NCBI RefSeq assembly: GCF_000775615.1
Contig: NZ_AVPG01000005.1
Span: forward strand, 62,001 to 126,000
Source of the DNA: Pontibacillus litoralis JSM 072002
Lineage (GTDB): Bacteria; Bacillota; Bacilli; Bacillales; BH030062
DNA: 64,000 nucleotides
Reading direction: 5' to 3'
Position numbers and translations under genes: made by a program. Under the pieces are notes generated by a model. The model made no database searches. It was not told the DNA's origin and was given only the letters and a program-made list of their open reading frames with translations. Of the stretch, positions 8,614 to 19,152 are shown in pieces (the first letter of the stretch is position 1; every line of letters begins with the position of its first letter).

Positions 8614-9669
8614 CTATTCGATATCCAATTTATAATCTTCCGGGGAAATGATCGGCCATACTTTAGTAAACAAATGATTAAATATGATTCCAAATACAAC
8701 TGGTGCAATCACGAATACCCCAGTAGTAACCATGACGTTCATAATCGTCCATCCACCTTCAACTAAGTTGATATGGTTGATTGGTCCTACAAGTCCACTA
8801 AAACCGAATCCAGCACTCATCGGAGTACCTTGAATATTGAATACAGCAGCTAAGATTCCTACGCAAGCCGCATTACAAATAATTGGAATCATAATTTTAG
8901 GTTTTGCAAAGAAATTCGGCATCGACATTTTTGGTGATCCAATGAAATGAGCTAAGTTCGTTCCAATTGGATTCACTTTCCAACCTGCGATTGCTAAACC
9001 GAAACCAGCTGCACAAATACCTAAGTTACCAGCACCAGCACCAAGCCCTGTCAAAGATATGGCTACCGCTATTCCAACCGTAGTGATTGGAGATACGATT
9101 AGAAGAGAAAACGTAATTGCAATAAGAATACTCATGATAATCGGTTGGAAGTTCAACAGTTGTGCGACAAACATGCCGATTAACGTTGTAATATGAGCAA
9201 CATAAGGAAGCAAGAACACACCGAGACCACCAGCAACAACTAAAATAATAGTCGGGATCAGCAAGATAGAATACGCCTTTAATCGATTTCCTAGTAGAAG
9301 GACAAGTCCAGCTGCAATAGCACCAGTAATCCCCATGTTAATGACATCACCAGTACCACTTAATGTCATGGCTCCTTCAGAAAAGTTAACGGCCCCTCCA
9401 CCAAACAATACAGCGAGACCAATTGATGCGGATTGAATCGGTGTAAACTTAAATTGATAGCCGATAATGACACCGACTACTAATCCTAGTACAGATGTAG
9501 CCATACTTGTCGCATTTAGAATCACTTGACCTTGAGGGAATACTCCTAACAATGCTTTAAATAATTCCCCTAATAATGCTCCTGGTATTAAAGCAATAAC
9601 GGTACCAATAGCTAGCCCATTTAATACGTTCATTGTAAATTTTTTTGCGGTTAATTTTTCCGTTTCCAT
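8614..9669 (-). CDS. PTS_EIIC_2-type integral membrane protein without EIIA/EIIB
   Basis: 351 residues with about 8-10 membrane helices rich in Gly and Ala. Landmarks are GLAIGTVIALIPGALLGE near the N-terminus, VNPIGTNLAHFIGSP in the centre and GFSGLVGPINHIN towards the end, the pattern of the stand-alone PF13303 (PTS_EIIC_2) proteins. No phosphotransfer EIIA or EIIB domain is fused or adjacent. Within a branched-chain acid operon it may carry a precursor or export a product; the substrate is unknown. AAGGAGAATTCAT precedes the ATG. A gap of 225 bases upstream contains an inverted repeat. Confidence 0.78.
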   Translation of the reverse strand: METEKLTAKKFTMNVLNGLAIGTVIALIPGALLGELFKALLGVFPQGQVILNATSMATSVLGLVVGVIIGYQFKFTPIQSASIGLAVLFGGGAVNFSEGAMTLSGTGDVINMGITGAIAAGLVLLLGNRLKAYSILLIPTIILVVAGGLGVFLLPYVAHITTLIGMFVAQLLNFQPIIMSILIAITFSLLIVSPITTVGIAVAISLTGLGAGAGNLGICAAGFGLAIAGWKVNPIGTNLAHFIGSPKMSMPNFFAKPKIMIPIICNAACVGILAAVFNIQGTPMSAGFGFSGLVGPINHINLVEGGWTIMNVMVTTGVFVIAPVVFGIIFNHLFTKVWPIISPEDYKLDIE

Positions 9670-9814
9670 ATGAATTCTCCTTTTTCAGTTGATGAAAAGC
9701 ATATGTTTGTCATGTAAACCTTGCTCAACATTTCACAATTAATAAAATATTTATAGCTAACCATGAACAAGGATACGGAGAAAAAGTACGATTACTGAAG
9801 GATAATTGTAACGT

Positions 9815-9854
9815 CTAAAGGCTTCATGATCGCGCTTTATATAGAAGCCTTTAG
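9815..9854. repeat. inverted repeat between bcd and the EIIC-like gene
   Basis: CTAAAGGCTTC and GAAGCCTTTAG (11 bp perfect, extended by partial ACG pairing), 18-base loop. No T tract on either side, so not a standard terminator; it may slow or process the long transcript. Confidence 0.6.
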
Positions 9855-9894
9855 TACGTTATTTGATAACATTATCATTTGATTGGTTTAGCGT

Positions 9895-11001
9895 TTACTT
9901 GCGAACTTCCCACTTAGGGCGTTTGTCATGAGAGAAGAAGCTGTTACGCTTTCTGCGACTTTGCATACGTTCTTCACAAAATACATTAGCCGCTTCAGAA
10001 GTACATTGACCATTCGCTTCTGCTTGTTGATAAATCTTTAATAATGAATCATAGATTGCTTTCGTTTTCGCAAGCACACGCTCTTTGTTAGGTTCATATA
10101 GCTCATCCGCTACTTGGATAAGTCCTCCCCCGTTTACAATATAGTCAGGAGCATACAATATTCCTTTCTGCTGCAACACCTTGCCATGATAACTTTCTTG
10201 CAACTGGTTGTTGGCTGATCCAACCACACCTCTTACGTTGATGCGTTCAATTGTGTCATCATTTATAATGCCACCAAATGCACATGGGACAAATATATCT
10301 GCATCTACATCGTAAATCTCTTCTCCAGATACCACTTGCACAGAGGCTCCTTTTTCGGATGCCCTTTTTACTACTTGATTAATCGCTTCTTCATTAATAT
10401 CGGATACATATAAAGATGCACCTTCATCGATTAAACGATTTGCTACTTTGCTACCAACTTTACCTAGTCCTTGTATAGCATAAGTACGACCACTTAATTC
10501 ATCTGTGCCGAATAACGTTTTGTTTGTTGCTTGTAAGCCATAAATAACACCTAGTGCAGTTGGAATGGAAGAATCTCCACTTCCTCCATATGCTTCTGGT
10601 ACTCCTACAATACAACTTGTTTCTTTTAAGGAGTGAATAAAATCTTCAGGTGCTGTCCCCATATCTGTTCCTGTATAGAACCTGCCATTTAAAGAATCAA
10701 CAAATTGTCCAAAAGCACGGAACAATTCTGGTGACTTATCCTTCTCGGGATCACCGATAATTACGGACTTGCCTCCACCAAAATCAACATCTGCTGCTGC
10801 ACATTTATACGTCATCCCTTTTGACAAACGCAACACATCTTTAAGTGCGGCATCAAAACTCTCATAAGGTTGCATCCGGCAACCACCTAATGCTGGACCT
10901 AATGTAGTATCATGTATGGCAATAATAGCTTTTAAGCCAGTTTCCGGATCGTTACAACATACAATTTGCTGATGTTCGTGCATTTGCTCAAATAATTCCA
11001 A
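9895..11001 (-). CDS. bcd: branched-chain amino acid (Leu/Val/Ile) dehydrogenase
   Basis: 368 residues of the Glu/Leu/Phe/Val dehydrogenase family. The catalytic Lys78 is in [12 protein letters not shown]; the NAD-binding turn GLGKVG is at 178-183. It deaminates leucine, valine and isoleucine to 2-oxo-acids, the substrates of the dehydrogenase complex encoded just upstream. The start is TTG with GAGAGGGG 7 bases upstream. A GTAGTAG/CTACTAC hairpin (about 11027-11053) lies between lpdV and bcd. Confidence 0.94.
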   Translation of the reverse strand: MELFEQMHEHQQIVCCNDPETGLKAIIAIHDTTLGPALGGCRMQPYESFDAALKDVLRLSKGMTYKCAAADVDFGGGKSVIIGDPEKDKSPELFRAFGQFVDSLNGRFYTGTDMGTAPEDFIHSLKETSCIVGVPEAYGGSGDSSIPTALGVIYGLQATNKTLFGTDELSGRTYAIQGLGKVGSKVANRLIDEGASLYVSDINEEAINQVVKRASEKGASVQVVSGEEIYDVDADIFVPCAFGGIINDDTIERINVRGVVGSANNQLQESYHGKVLQQKGILYAPDYIVNGGGLIQVADELYEPNKERVLAKTKAIYDSLLKIYQQAEANGQCTSEAANVFCEERMQSRRKRNSFFSHDKRPKWEVRK

Positions 11002-11109
11002 TGATATACCCCTCTCTTTTTCTCTATTTGTTAGTAGTAGTACATTTTTTTTCCTACTACTATTCCACTAGCATCTATCATTGTTTTACATTTGTTTCTT
11101 CCTATTAAA

Positions 11110-12522
11110 TTATATATGGATTGGATTACCTAGCGCTAATTCAGCAGCATCCATTATACTCTCTCCCATTGAAGGATGACTGTGAATAGTTAATGTAATA
11201 TCCTCTGCTGATAAACCATTTTCAATTGCAACTGCTAACTCAGCAATTAAATCGCTAGCACTAACACCTGCAACTTGTGCACCTAATATTGCATTACTTT
11301 GCTTTTCCGTAATAAGTCGAATAAATCCTTGCGTTTGGTTTAACGATAACGCGCGGCCATTCCCTGCTAACGGAAATTTGCTAGCTTTAACTTGATAACC
11401 AAGCTCTTTTGCTTCTTTTTCGGTATAACCGACGGTTGCAAGCTCTGGTTCTGTAAAGCACACTGCTGGCATTGCTAAATAGTCAACCGCTACACCTTTA
11501 CTTCCACTAATTGCTTCAGCAGCTACTTTCGCTTCATAGCTTGCTTTATGTGCTAATGCCGCTCCAGGTACAACATCCCCTATAGCGAAGATGTTCTTCT
11601 TATTCGTTCTTCCTTGTTCATCTACTTCAATTAGTCCATTAGCCGCTACTTTAATACCAGCTAATTCTAATCCAAGATCGTCTGTATTCGGACGACGCCC
11701 AACGGATACTAGTACGTAATCAGAGTCAACAGTATGCTCCTTGCCATCCTGTTCGTACGTAACCGTTACTTGCTCATCTGATTGAGTGACCGATTTCGCC
11801 GTGGCATTTGTCATAATAGATACATTTTTACGTTTGAAGTCATCTTCTACAAGCTTAACCATATCACGCTCAAAGCTTGGCAAAATATGCGATGTACCTT
11901 CTAATATCGTTACTTCAGATCCGAAGTTTGCATAAACGCCTGCTAGCTCTACTCCAATATACCCGCCGCCTATGACCGTCAGCTTCTTAGGAATCTCTTG
12001 TAAGTTTAGTGCGCCAGTCGAATCAATAACGCGCCCTTTAAAAGGAAACCCTTTTATTTCAATCGGACGGCTACCCGTTGCAATAATCGCATGCTTAAAC
12101 TGATACGATTGACCGGATGCTTCATCAAACATCACTCGAATTGTAGTGCTATCAATAAAATGGGCTTCTCCTTTAATAATCTCCACTTTATTCTTCTTCA
12201 GTAGCATTTCTACACCTTTAGTCAGCTTGCTAACCACATGATTGTCTTTCCATGCTTGGGTTTCTTGAAAGTTAATCGATGTATCATTAGAATGAATACC
12301 TAATAATTTAGAATCTAGTGACACTTGAAACTGATGACTTGCATTAATAAGTGCTTTAGATGGAATACACCCTACATTTAAGCAAGCTCCACCAATAGAT
12401 CCCTTTTCAATGATGGCTACTTTTTGACCAAGCTGGGCAGCACGAATGGCTGCCACATACCCACCTGGTCCTGATCCGATCACAACGGTATCCAACTCTT
12501 TTGCGAAATCTCCTACTACCAT
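11110..12522 (-). CDS. lpdV: dihydrolipoyl dehydrogenase (E3)
   Basis: 470 residues. FAD motif [13 protein letters not shown] near the N-terminus, the redox pair in [13 protein letters not shown], the NAD-binding [10 protein letters not shown] in the middle, and the dimer-interface His-Glu in [10 protein letters not shown] near the C-terminus. It reoxidises the lipoyl group of E2. The ribosome site GAAGGGTGA includes the stop codon of the E2 gene, so the two are translationally linked. Confidence 0.94.
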   Translation of the reverse strand: MVVGDFAKELDTVVIGSGPGGYVAAIRAAQLGQKVAIIEKGSIGGACLNVGCIPSKALINASHQFQVSLDSKLLGIHSNDTSINFQETQAWKDNHVVSKLTKGVEMLLKKNKVEIIKGEAHFIDSTTIRVMFDEASGQSYQFKHAIIATGSRPIEIKGFPFKGRVIDSTGALNLQEIPKKLTVIGGGYIGVELAGVYANFGSEVTILEGTSHILPSFERDMVKLVEDDFKRKNVSIMTNATAKSVTQSDEQVTVTYEQDGKEHTVDSDYVLVSVGRRPNTDDLGLELAGIKVAANGLIEVDEQGRTNKKNIFAIGDVVPGAALAHKASYEAKVAAEAISGSKGVAVDYLAMPAVCFTEPELATVGYTEKEAKELGYQVKASKFPLAGNGRALSLNQTQGFIRLITEKQSNAILGAQVAGVSASDLIAELAVAIENGLSAEDITLTIHSHPSMGESIMDAAELALGNPIHI

Positions 12523-12532
12523 GAGTTACTCA

Positions 12533-13804
12533 TCACCCTTCTACAAAAAGTAATTCTGGATCAGCTAAATATTCCTTCAAATCATTGATTGCACTTTGTG
12601 CGGTAGCACCATCAATAATACGGTGGTCAAAGCTAAAGGAAATCTTTAACATCGGTGCTACAATCGGCTGTTTGTTCTCATCAGGAATGACTTCATCCTC
12701 AATTCTAGCAACACCTAAGATTGCTACTTCTGGTTGGTTAATAATTGGTGTGGACCATACACCGCTTGTAGCAAGTGAACCTACGTTCGTAATCGTCATG
12801 GAACCATTTCGCATATCCGCGCTAGTCAATGTTCCATTCATTGCTTTTTCCGTATTTTCTTTTAGACCTTCTGCTATTTTGAATAGACTTTTGCGTTCTG
12901 CATCACGAATCATTGGAACGAATAAACCTTTATCCGTATCTGTTGCAATTCCTACGTTATAATAGTGTTTGTATACGATTTCATCTGTTTTTTCATCAAT
13001 GGTTGCATTTAATTCTGGATAACGAGATAGAATAGCCACAACTGCTTTGACAAAATAAGCTGTGTAAGTAAGTTTAATACCTCGCTCCTTAGCAATGACT
13101 TTGAAACGATCTCGATGCTCTACTAGTTTCGTTACATTTACGCGATCTAAAACAGTCACATGAGGTGAAGTTGCTTTACTATTCACCATCGCTTTAGAAA
13201 TCGCTTTACGTGTTGATGACATCTTCACTCTCGTTTCCATTGCTTGTACATTTGGTTGTGAAACAGGCGCTACTTCTGGAGTCTCAACTGGCTGTATAGT
13301 TTCTTCCACTTGCTCTTCCTTCGCCTGTCCTGTAGCCAAATAGTGATCGATATCTTCTTTTGTAACGCGATTATTTTTGCCTGTTGCAGGAACTTTCGTA
13401 AGATCGACTTCTTGCTCTCGAGCGTATTTGCGTACTGCTGGAATCGCTAACATACGAACATCAATCGATGCTGCTTTCTGGGACTGTTCGGGCTTATTTG
13501 TGGAAGCACTTTCTTTTGTTGGCTCTTCTACCTTTGGCGCTGGAGCGGCTTCTTCTTGTGCTTCTCCTTCTATTTCAATCTCGACAATTGCCTCGCCGAC
13601 TTTCGCCACTTCTCCTTCTTCAAACAACAATTGCTTTACAATCCCTGTCACAGGAGATGGCAATTCGACAACCGCTTTATCACTTTGGATTTCTACAATT
13701 GTATCGTCTTGCTTTATCTGGTCACCCGGTTTAACTCCCCATTGCACAATTTCACTTTCATGTATTCCTTCGCCACTATCAGGTAATATGAATGAATATA
13801 CCAT
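12533..13804 (-). CDS. bkdB: dihydrolipoamide acyltransferase (E2) of a 2-oxo-acid dehydrogenase complex
   Basis: 423 residues. One lipoyl domain with the lipoylated Lys43 in [14 protein letters not shown]; an E1/E3-binding domain at about 117-157 ([15 protein letters not shown]); an acyltransferase domain with the active-site His in [10 protein letters not shown] near the C-terminus. ATG 13804 is preferred to the longer frame because GGGAGGA lies 7-8 bases before it and the lipoyl domain starts directly. It transfers the acyl group from E1 to CoA. 17 bases after the E1-beta stop. Confidence 0.92.
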   Translation of the reverse strand: MVYSFILPDSGEGIHESEIVQWGVKPGDQIKQDDTIVEIQSDKAVVELPSPVTGIVKQLLFEEGEVAKVGEAIVEIEIEGEAQEEAAPAPKVEEPTKESASTNKPEQSQKAASIDVRMLAIPAVRKYAREQEVDLTKVPATGKNNRVTKEDIDHYLATGQAKEEQVEETIQPVETPEVAPVSQPNVQAMETRVKMSSTRKAISKAMVNSKATSPHVTVLDRVNVTKLVEHRDRFKVIAKERGIKLTYTAYFVKAVVAILSRYPELNATIDEKTDEIVYKHYYNVGIATDTDKGLFVPMIRDAERKSLFKIAEGLKENTEKAMNGTLTSADMRNGSMTITNVGSLATSGVWSTPIINQPEVAILGVARIEDEVIPDENKQPIVAPMLKISFSFDHRIIDGATAQSAINDLKEYLADPELLFVEG

Positions 13805-13821
13805 GCTGCATCCTCCCTTAT

Positions 13822-14799
13822 TTAAAAGTCGTAAACTTCCTTCACTTTCGCAATAATATCTTGATGATCCGGAAGCCACTCTGATTCCGCTGCACCAAAT
13901 GGATAAACAGAATCCGGAGCAGTTACTCTAGAAATTGGAGCTTCTAAGTACATAAACGCACGCTCACCGATTTCAGACATCAATTGACCTGTAACGCCAG
14001 ATTGACGCTGCGCTTCTTGTGCCACGACTACCCTTCCTGTTTTCTTCACTGATTCTATAATTGTTTCCATATCAACAGGTGCAATCGTTCTTAAATCTAG
14101 TACTTCCACGGAAATATTCTCTTTCTCTAATTCATTAGCTGCTTTTAACGCTTCACCAATCATTAAACCGTAACCAATGACCGTTACATCTGTACCTTCA
14201 CGAGTAATAGCTGCTTTATCTAATGGAACACGATAAGCTTCTTCTGGCACTTCTTGTTTAATAGAACGATATAATTTCAAGTGCTCTAAGAAAATAACAG
14301 GATCATTGCTTTCAATAGAAGAAATAAGTAAGCCTTTTGCATCGTATGGATTACTTGGTATAACGATGCGTATACCAGGGATTTGAGCCAATATACCTTC
14401 TAAACTATCAGAATGAAGCTCTGGCGTATGCACTCCTCCACCATATGGCGCCCTTACCGTTATTGGCATACTTCTTGAACCTGCCATACGATAACGCATA
14501 CGGGAGAATTGAGCCGTAACAGGCGACATCGCTTCCAAAATAAATCCTAAAAATTGAATTTCCGGAACAGGTCTAAATCCTTCTGACGCTAATCCAACAG
14601 ACATACCTAGAATTCCTGACTCTGCTAAAGGCGTATCAAATACTCGATCAACACCATGCTTTGCCTGAAGTCCATCTGTTACACGGAAAACGCCTCCGTT
14701 AGGTCCAATATCTTCTCCATACATTAAAACGTTCTCATCTGTTTGCAGTTTATAATCCAATGCATCATTAATGGCTTGTACAATCGTTTTTTCACTCAT
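13822..14799 (-). CDS. bkdAB: 2-oxo-acid dehydrogenase E1 beta subunit
   Basis: 325 residues of the transketolase-like E1-beta family: [19 protein letters not shown], then [17 protein letters not shown] and [13 protein letters not shown]. It forms the E1 heterotetramer with the alpha subunit. The start overlaps the stop of the alpha gene by 8 bases, with its ribosome site inside that gene. By sequence alone a pyruvate-type assignment (PdhB-like) is possible; the operon with bcd, ptb and buk favours branched-chain oxo-acids. Confidence 0.9.
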   Translation of the reverse strand: MSEKTIVQAINDALDYKLQTDENVLMYGEDIGPNGGVFRVTDGLQAKHGVDRVFDTPLAESGILGMSVGLASEGFRPVPEIQFLGFILEAMSPVTAQFSRMRYRMAGSRSMPITVRAPYGGGVHTPELHSDSLEGILAQIPGIRIVIPSNPYDAKGLLISSIESNDPVIFLEHLKLYRSIKQEVPEEAYRVPLDKAAITREGTDVTVIGYGLMIGEALKAANELEKENISVEVLDLRTIAPVDMETIIESVKKTGRVVVAQEAQRQSGVTGQLMSEIGERAFMYLEAPISRVTAPDSVYPFGAAESEWLPDHQDIIAKVKEVYDF

Positions 14800-15910
14800 G
14801 ATCGGTCATCTCCTTTGCTTCGTATTCAGCAATTTGTTCTTGAATATTTTGAGGAGAAACTTCATACATATTTTTTAGGAAATCTGAGATTTTTTGCTTA
14901 TCTGCTTGGCCAATAGCTGCTACAGCTTGCTTAATTTCCTCTGTGCACGCTTCGACTACTTCATTTTCTTTCTCTTCATTCCAAAGACCTTTATCACCTA
15001 AATACTTTCTCATTCGATGAAGTGGATCTTTACGTTCCCAGTCAGTTAGTTCTTCTTCACTACGATAACGAGTTGGATCATCGGACATCGTATGTGGACC
15101 AAAGCGATACGTTAACGCTTCAATCAATACAGGCCCTTTACCCGCTAGAGCGTGTTCACGAGCATATGACACAACAGCATACATAGCAAGAGGGTCCATA
15201 CCATCTACTTGAATACCAGGAATTCCAGCTGCTACCGCTTTTTGAGCAAGTGTTTCAGCTTGTGTTTGTTGTTCAACAGGAACAGAGATACCGTACCCGT
15301 TATTTTGTACAACTGCTATATATGGCACTTCATAAACACCAGCAAAGTTAATTCCTTCGTAGAAATCTCCTTGTGACGTAGCACCATCTCCATTTAAGGA
15401 AAGTACAACATTCTTTTTATTTCTTTTCTTCATGCCTAGGGCTACACCCATCGCATGTGTAATATGTCCACCAACAATAACTTGTGGAGAATAAGCGTGT
15501 AAATCTTCTGGATAGTTATTCCCATCCATATGCCCTTTGTACCATAGGAATGCCTTTTCAACAGGTAAACCGTGCATTATAAGAGGAACTAAATCACGAT
15601 ACGTACCTGCAAAGAAATCCCCTTCACCTAGGGCGTATTGAGAAGCCACTTGGCTCGCTTCCTGGCCACCACCTGGGGCGTAGTTGCCTAGCGCTCCTTG
15701 TCTGTTTAACAATGTAACACGTCGATCATACGTTCTTGCCCAAACGAGTCTTCTCATTAATTCCGTTAATTGCTCGTCAGACATATTTGGCTCTAGTCCG
15801 CGATCCACAACCTTACCGGATGGATCTAGAACTTGGTAAAAAGGGAAAGCATCTTTATAACCCTTCACAAGGTTATCGAATTTTAATTTTGTTGCATTTT
15901 TTGTAGCCAT
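14792..15910 (-). CDS. bkdAA: 2-oxo-acid dehydrogenase E1 alpha subunit (PdhA-like)
   Basis: 372 residues. The thiamine-diphosphate motif runs from GDG at 174-176 to NN at 203-204. The length and the long N-terminal arm ([15 protein letters not shown]) match PdhA of Bacillus (about 371) better than the shorter BkdAA (about 330), so the true substrate could be pyruvate or a mixture of 2-oxo-acids. As first gene of the cluster with bcd, ptb and buk it probably acts on branched-chain oxo-acids. Start ATG with AAAGGGATGTAATT upstream. Upstream lie two cre-like sites and a 12-bp inverted repeat. Confidence 0.88.
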   Translation of the reverse strand: MATKNATKLKFDNLVKGYKDAFPFYQVLDPSGKVVDRGLEPNMSDEQLTELMRRLVWARTYDRRVTLLNRQGALGNYAPGGGQEASQVASQYALGEGDFFAGTYRDLVPLIMHGLPVEKAFLWYKGHMDGNNYPEDLHAYSPQVIVGGHITHAMGVALGMKKRNKKNVVLSLNGDGATSQGDFYEGINFAGVYEVPYIAVVQNNGYGISVPVEQQTQAETLAQKAVAAGIPGIQVDGMDPLAMYAVVSYAREHALAGKGPVLIEALTYRFGPHTMSDDPTRYRSEEELTDWERKDPLHRMRKYLGDKGLWNEEKENEVVEACTEEIKQAVAAIGQADKQKISDFLKNMYEVSPQNIQEQIAEYEAKEMTDHE

Positions 15911-15935
15911 AATTACATCCCTTTCTGTGCTTATT

Positions 15936-15950
15936 TGTAAACGCTTTACA
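15936..15950. promoter_or_regulatory. cre-like palindrome in the bkd leader
   Basis: TGTAAACGCTTTACA, 25 bases before the E1-alpha ATG. It keeps the central CG and arms of a CcpA site but is one base longer than the 14-base consensus. Confidence 0.5.
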
Positions 15951-16002
15951 CTTATAGATTAGCATGCTTTGTATGGTTGGGATAATTGAACTAATCTATA
16001 AG
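15951..16002. repeat. 12-bp inverted repeat in the bkd promoter region
   Basis: CTTATAGATTAG (15951-15962) and CTAATCTATAAG (15991-16002), 28 bases between arms. It directly abuts the cre-like site. Its size suits a regulator site or a leader hairpin. Confidence 0.6.
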
Positions 16003-16016
16003 CACATAGAAAACCT

Positions 16017-16030
16017 ATAAAACGCTTTCA
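16017..16030. promoter_or_regulatory. second cre-like site upstream of the bkd operon
   Basis: Minus strand reads TGAAAGCGTTTTAT, 12 of 14 positions of the CcpA consensus TGNAARCGNWWWCA. Confidence 0.45.
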
Positions 16031-16133
16031 TATCACGTGTTGAATCACAGAAGAAGTCGAAATATGTCGTAATTGTGACGAGAAAATGAGGTGTTGATAA
16101 CCCTTTTTCTCGTCATTTTCCCTTCCCAATCAT

Positions 16134-16173
16134 TAAAAAAATCCTCAAAGAGATGATCATCTTCTCTTTGAGG
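16134..16173 (-). terminator. terminator of the HAD hydrolase gene
   Basis: 10-bp stem (CCTCAAAGAG/CTCTTTGAGG) followed, on the minus strand, by ATTTTTTTA. A further hairpin (GACGAGAAAA/TTTTCTCGTC, 16077-16114) lies just beyond. Confidence 0.88.
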
Positions 16174-16184
16174 TTCTTTCTTCT

Positions 16185-17024
16185 TTATTCAGATTCTATA
16201 ATAGCTGTCATAGACTCGATGACAGTCATATGCTCATTATCCCATTCATCAGCGGATGCTTGTGGGTTAATCAATACTGCTTTCATATTCATTTGTAATG
16301 CCGGAGCAATTTCATTAATAAAGTTATCTCCAATTGATACAGTTTGTTCCGGTGTTACATTCCACTTATCCATAATACGTGTAAAATGCTGCTTCGTATT
16401 AGCGGGCTTCTTAGCAGAGGTTACGACGTCATGGAATAGATTTTCTAAGTCTAGCTCTTTCAATAAATTTCGAACGTCATATTCTTCGCTGTTCGTAACG
16501 AGTATAATCGTTTTGCTTTGTTTCCATTTCAACAATTGTTGTTTTAGTCCTTTTGTTTTCGTTAACGTGAATTGACCTGACACCATATATTCTTTTGTTT
16601 TAACGTAGCTATCATATGTATCCTTCGTCGTGAGTCCGTAATGAAGGGCGTTGGCAAACGGAAACCACCAGCCGTCACCAATTGCAATCATTTGTTCAAA
16701 ATCAAATTCAATCACAGTTGGATACGTCTGTTGCACCGCATCCTTTGACCATTCTTCTCCAGCCCAATCCCAAACTTGCTCTACGATAAATGTCTCGGGA
16801 TTAATCGCTAAAATGGTATCGCGCTGAACATCATACACTTTCCCAATTGTAAGGACGTGAAGGCCGCTTACCATCTGCTCGTACTCTTTCCAGAAACGAT
16901 CTTGCACACCATCTGGTAATTTATGTTTCAACTGCTTTGCGTGATAAGAAAAATGATCCGTATCTTCATATAATGTTCCATCTAAATCAAAAATCAACAG
17001 TTCTGCATTTTTCACTAAATTCAT
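16185..17024 (-). CDS. HAD-superfamily hydrolase
   Basis: 279 residues. Motif I is LLIFDLDGTLYED with the two catalytic Asp near residues 13 and 15; motif II Thr is in IILVTNSEE; the final metal-binding motif is VSIGDNFINEI. It is a soluble phosphatase or related enzyme with a helical cap. ATG 17024 was chosen because GAGGAG lies 9 bases upstream; the longer frame starts without one. Monocistronic, with its own terminator. Substrate unknown. Confidence 0.85.
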   Translation of the reverse strand: MNLVKNAELLIFDLDGTLYEDTDHFSYHAKQLKHKLPDGVQDRFWKEYEQMVSGLHVLTIGKVYDVQRDTILAINPETFIVEQVWDWAGEEWSKDAVQQTYPTVIEFDFEQMIAIGDGWWFPFANALHYGLTTKDTYDSYVKTKEYMVSGQFTLTKTKGLKQQLLKWKQSKTIILVTNSEEYDVRNLLKELDLENLFHDVVTSAKKPANTKQHFTRIMDKWNVTPEQTVSIGDNFINEIAPALQMNMKAVLINPQASADEWDNEHMTVIESMTAIIESE

Positions 17025-17201
17025 TTGTACACACTCCTCTTCATTATCCATTTTCAACTTGAAAGTTTATGCTCGTATTAATTAAATATTAAATCTATGT
17101 AAATGTGTGTTAAATCTCGTACTAGTATATTGTAACTACTTCTTATTTATTGAATAATTTTACTAGAGTTCTTACTCAATACATTTTAGGGGGATTTATT
17201 A

Positions 17202-18176
17202 ATGAAGAAGTGGTTAGCATTTTTAATGGCACTTTCACTTGCACTAGTATTAGTAGCTTGTGGCAGTAATGAAGAATCAGATGAGCAACCTTCTGGTGAA
17301 GAAGATACAGAAGCATCTGAAAATAGTACTGAGTCGGAAGGAGAGGAAACCGATTCCGAAGACCCAGAGAAAATCGTAATGGGCTTTGTTCCTTCCACAG
17401 AGTCAGATAAAATCGCTGATACAGTTGAACCTCTTGCTAAACAACTTTCAGAAGAGCTTGGCGTTGAAGTTGAGGGCAAAGTAATGAGTAGCTACTCTGC
17501 AGTAGTTGAAGGGATGGGTAGTGGACAAATCCACATCGGGTTCCTTCCTGCATTTGCCTACGTTCTTGGTAATGAAAAGTACGACATTGATGTAATGCTT
17601 AAATCAGAACGTTACGGAAGCGATCAATACCGCGCTCAATATGTTGTTTCTGCTGATTCTGACATTGAAGAACTAGCAGACTTAGAGGGTAAAACTTGGG
17701 CTATCCCAGATATTAGCTCCACTTCCGGTTTCTTATTCCCTTCAGCACAAATCATGGATGAATTTAGTGTAGAAGACGTTCAAGAAGGATTCTTTTCTCA
17801 AACAATTCCTGCTGGTGGTCATGACAATGCTGTTATTACAGTTCTTGAAGGCAATGCTGATGTTGCAACTACATTCGAGGATGCACGTGAAAACGTTCAA
17901 GAAGATTATCCTGAAGTAATGGATGAAACGAAAATTATTGGTTACACAGATTGGATTCCAAACGACACGATTTCTGTTATTCCATCTTTAAGTGACGACA
18001 TGAAAACAAAAATCGAAGAAGCATTCCTTTCTTTCAATGATAATGAAGAAATGATTAAAGTCATGAATGAAGTATATAGCTGGGATGCAATTGTAGAAGC
18101 AAACCACGAAGATTATGAAATCGTTGCGAATACGTATGAAAAGTTCAAAGATCAAATTAATATTGATGATATGTAA
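17202..18176 (+). CDS. phnD: phosphonate-type ABC transporter substrate-binding lipoprotein
   Basis: 324 residues. Lipoprotein signal with the lipobox LVAC (Cys20), then a very acidic linker rich in Glu/Ser, then the PhnD fold: IVMGFVPSTESDKIADTVE, IHIGFLPAFAYVL and DISSTSGFLFPSA. The family captures phosphonates, phosphite or related oxyanions. GGGGGATTTATTA precedes the ATG. No carbon-phosphorus lyase or other phosphonate catabolic gene is in the window, so the exact ligand is open. Confidence 0.9.
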   Translation: MKKWLAFLMALSLALVLVACGSNEESDEQPSGEEDTEASENSTESEGEETDSEDPEKIVMGFVPSTESDKIADTVEPLAKQLSEELGVEVEGKVMSSYSAVVEGMGSGQIHIGFLPAFAYVLGNEKYDIDVMLKSERYGSDQYRAQYVVSADSDIEELADLEGKTWAIPDISSTSGFLFPSAQIMDEFSVEDVQEGFFSQTIPAGGHDNAVITVLEGNADVATTFEDARENVQEDYPEVMDETKIIGYTDWIPNDTISVIPSLSDDMKTKIEEAFLSFNDNEEMIKVMNEVYSWDAIVEANHEDYEIVANTYEKFKDQINIDDM

Positions 18177-18270
18177 TCGATATTACCCCTTATCTATTAT
18201 TCTTTCATCGTAGAAATAATAGAACGTTTCATAATTCCACGTTTAACGATGCAGGAGAACGACGAAGGGA

Positions 18271-18310
18271 AAAGAAGGGAGAGTTTATTCTCCCTTCTTT
18301 CTTTTTTCTT
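18271..18310 (+). terminator. hairpin with T tract between phnD and phnC
   Basis: 12-bp stem AAAGAAGGGAGA/TCTCCCTTCTTT, 6-base loop, then CTTTTTTC. Partial termination here would make more binding protein than permease. Confidence 0.85.
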
Positions 18311-18348
18311 GTAGATTCCAAACTGAGACATAAGGAGTGTCCATATCC

Positions 18349-19152
18349 ATGATTGAATATAACGATGTATCTCTCGTATATCCTAACGGGACGAAAGCGT
18401 TGCAAAATATAAACCTTACCATTAATCAAGGCGAGTTTGTTGTCATAGTTGGTCTATCAGGAGCGGGGAAATCCACACTAATTCGAAGTATAAACCGGCT
18501 CGTTACCCCTACTGCTGGGCAACTACTCGTGGATAACCAAGACATTTTAAAGCTGAACACGAAACAATTACGTCAATTACGCACTAAAGTAGGGATGATT
18601 TTCCAACACCATAACCTCGTCAAGCGTTCCACCGTCATAAAAAATGTAATCGCTGGCCGTTTAGGATATACAAACACGCTAAAAAGCATTTTGAACCTAT
18701 ACTCAAAACAAGATTTACAATTAGCATATGACAGTTTAAAGCGTGTCAACATTGAAGAAAAAGTGTATACGCGGTCTGATCAATTAAGTGGTGGACAACA
18801 GCAACGCGTATCCATTGCTCGCGTGTTAACCCAACAACCAAATATTATTTTGGCAGATGAGCCAGTAGCCAGTTTAGACCCCCCTACTTCTCATCAAGTC
18901 ATGACCTATTTGAAACGAGTAAATCGAGAAGATAACATTACGACCATCGTGAACTTACACTTTATTGATATGGCCATGGAATATGCGGATCGAATTATTG
19001 GCATGCGTGATGGAAAAATTGTCTTTGACGGACCTGCTTCTATGGTAAATGAAAGTACATTTGAACAAATTTATGGTCGAAAAATAAGAGATGATGACAT
19101 TAGAGGAGGGACAACCGAACATGAACAAACCTCAGTCAACCCAAGCAACTAA
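18349..19152 (+). CDS. phnC: phosphonate-type ABC transporter ATP-binding protein
   Basis: 267 residues. Walker A GLSGAGKST at 35-43, signature LSGGQQQR, Walker B IILADEP. The N-terminus IEYNDVSLVYPNGTKAL is typical of PhnC. ATG 18349 is preferred since AAGGAG is 11 bases upstream and the alternative GTG overlaps it. The 3' end overlaps the next gene by 32 bases. Confidence 0.92.
   Translation: MIEYNDVSLVYPNGTKALQNINLTINQGEFVVIVGLSGAGKSTLIRSINRLVTPTAGQLLVDNQDILKLNTKQLRQLRTKVGMIFQHHNLVKRSTVIKNVIAGRLGYTNTLKSILNLYSKQDLQLAYDSLKRVNIEEKVYTRSDQLSGGQQQRVSIARVLTQQPNIILADEPVASLDPPTSHQVMTYLKRVNREDNITTIVNLHFIDMAMEYADRIIGMRDGKIVFDGPASMVNESTFEQIYGRKIRDDDIRGGTTEHEQTSVNPSN

Noticed and set aside
9670-9780. 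sigma-54 (-24/-12) promoter before the EIIC-like gene
   Set aside because: No TGGCAC-N5-TTGC pattern on the minus strand here or before the E1-alpha gene.
13377-13856. long plus-strand frame opposite the E2 gene
   Set aside because: Ser/Thr-rich antisense reading of a well-supported acyltransferase; no ribosome site.
17060-17190. Pho box before phnD
   Set aside because: No regularly spaced TTAACA-like repeats on either strand.
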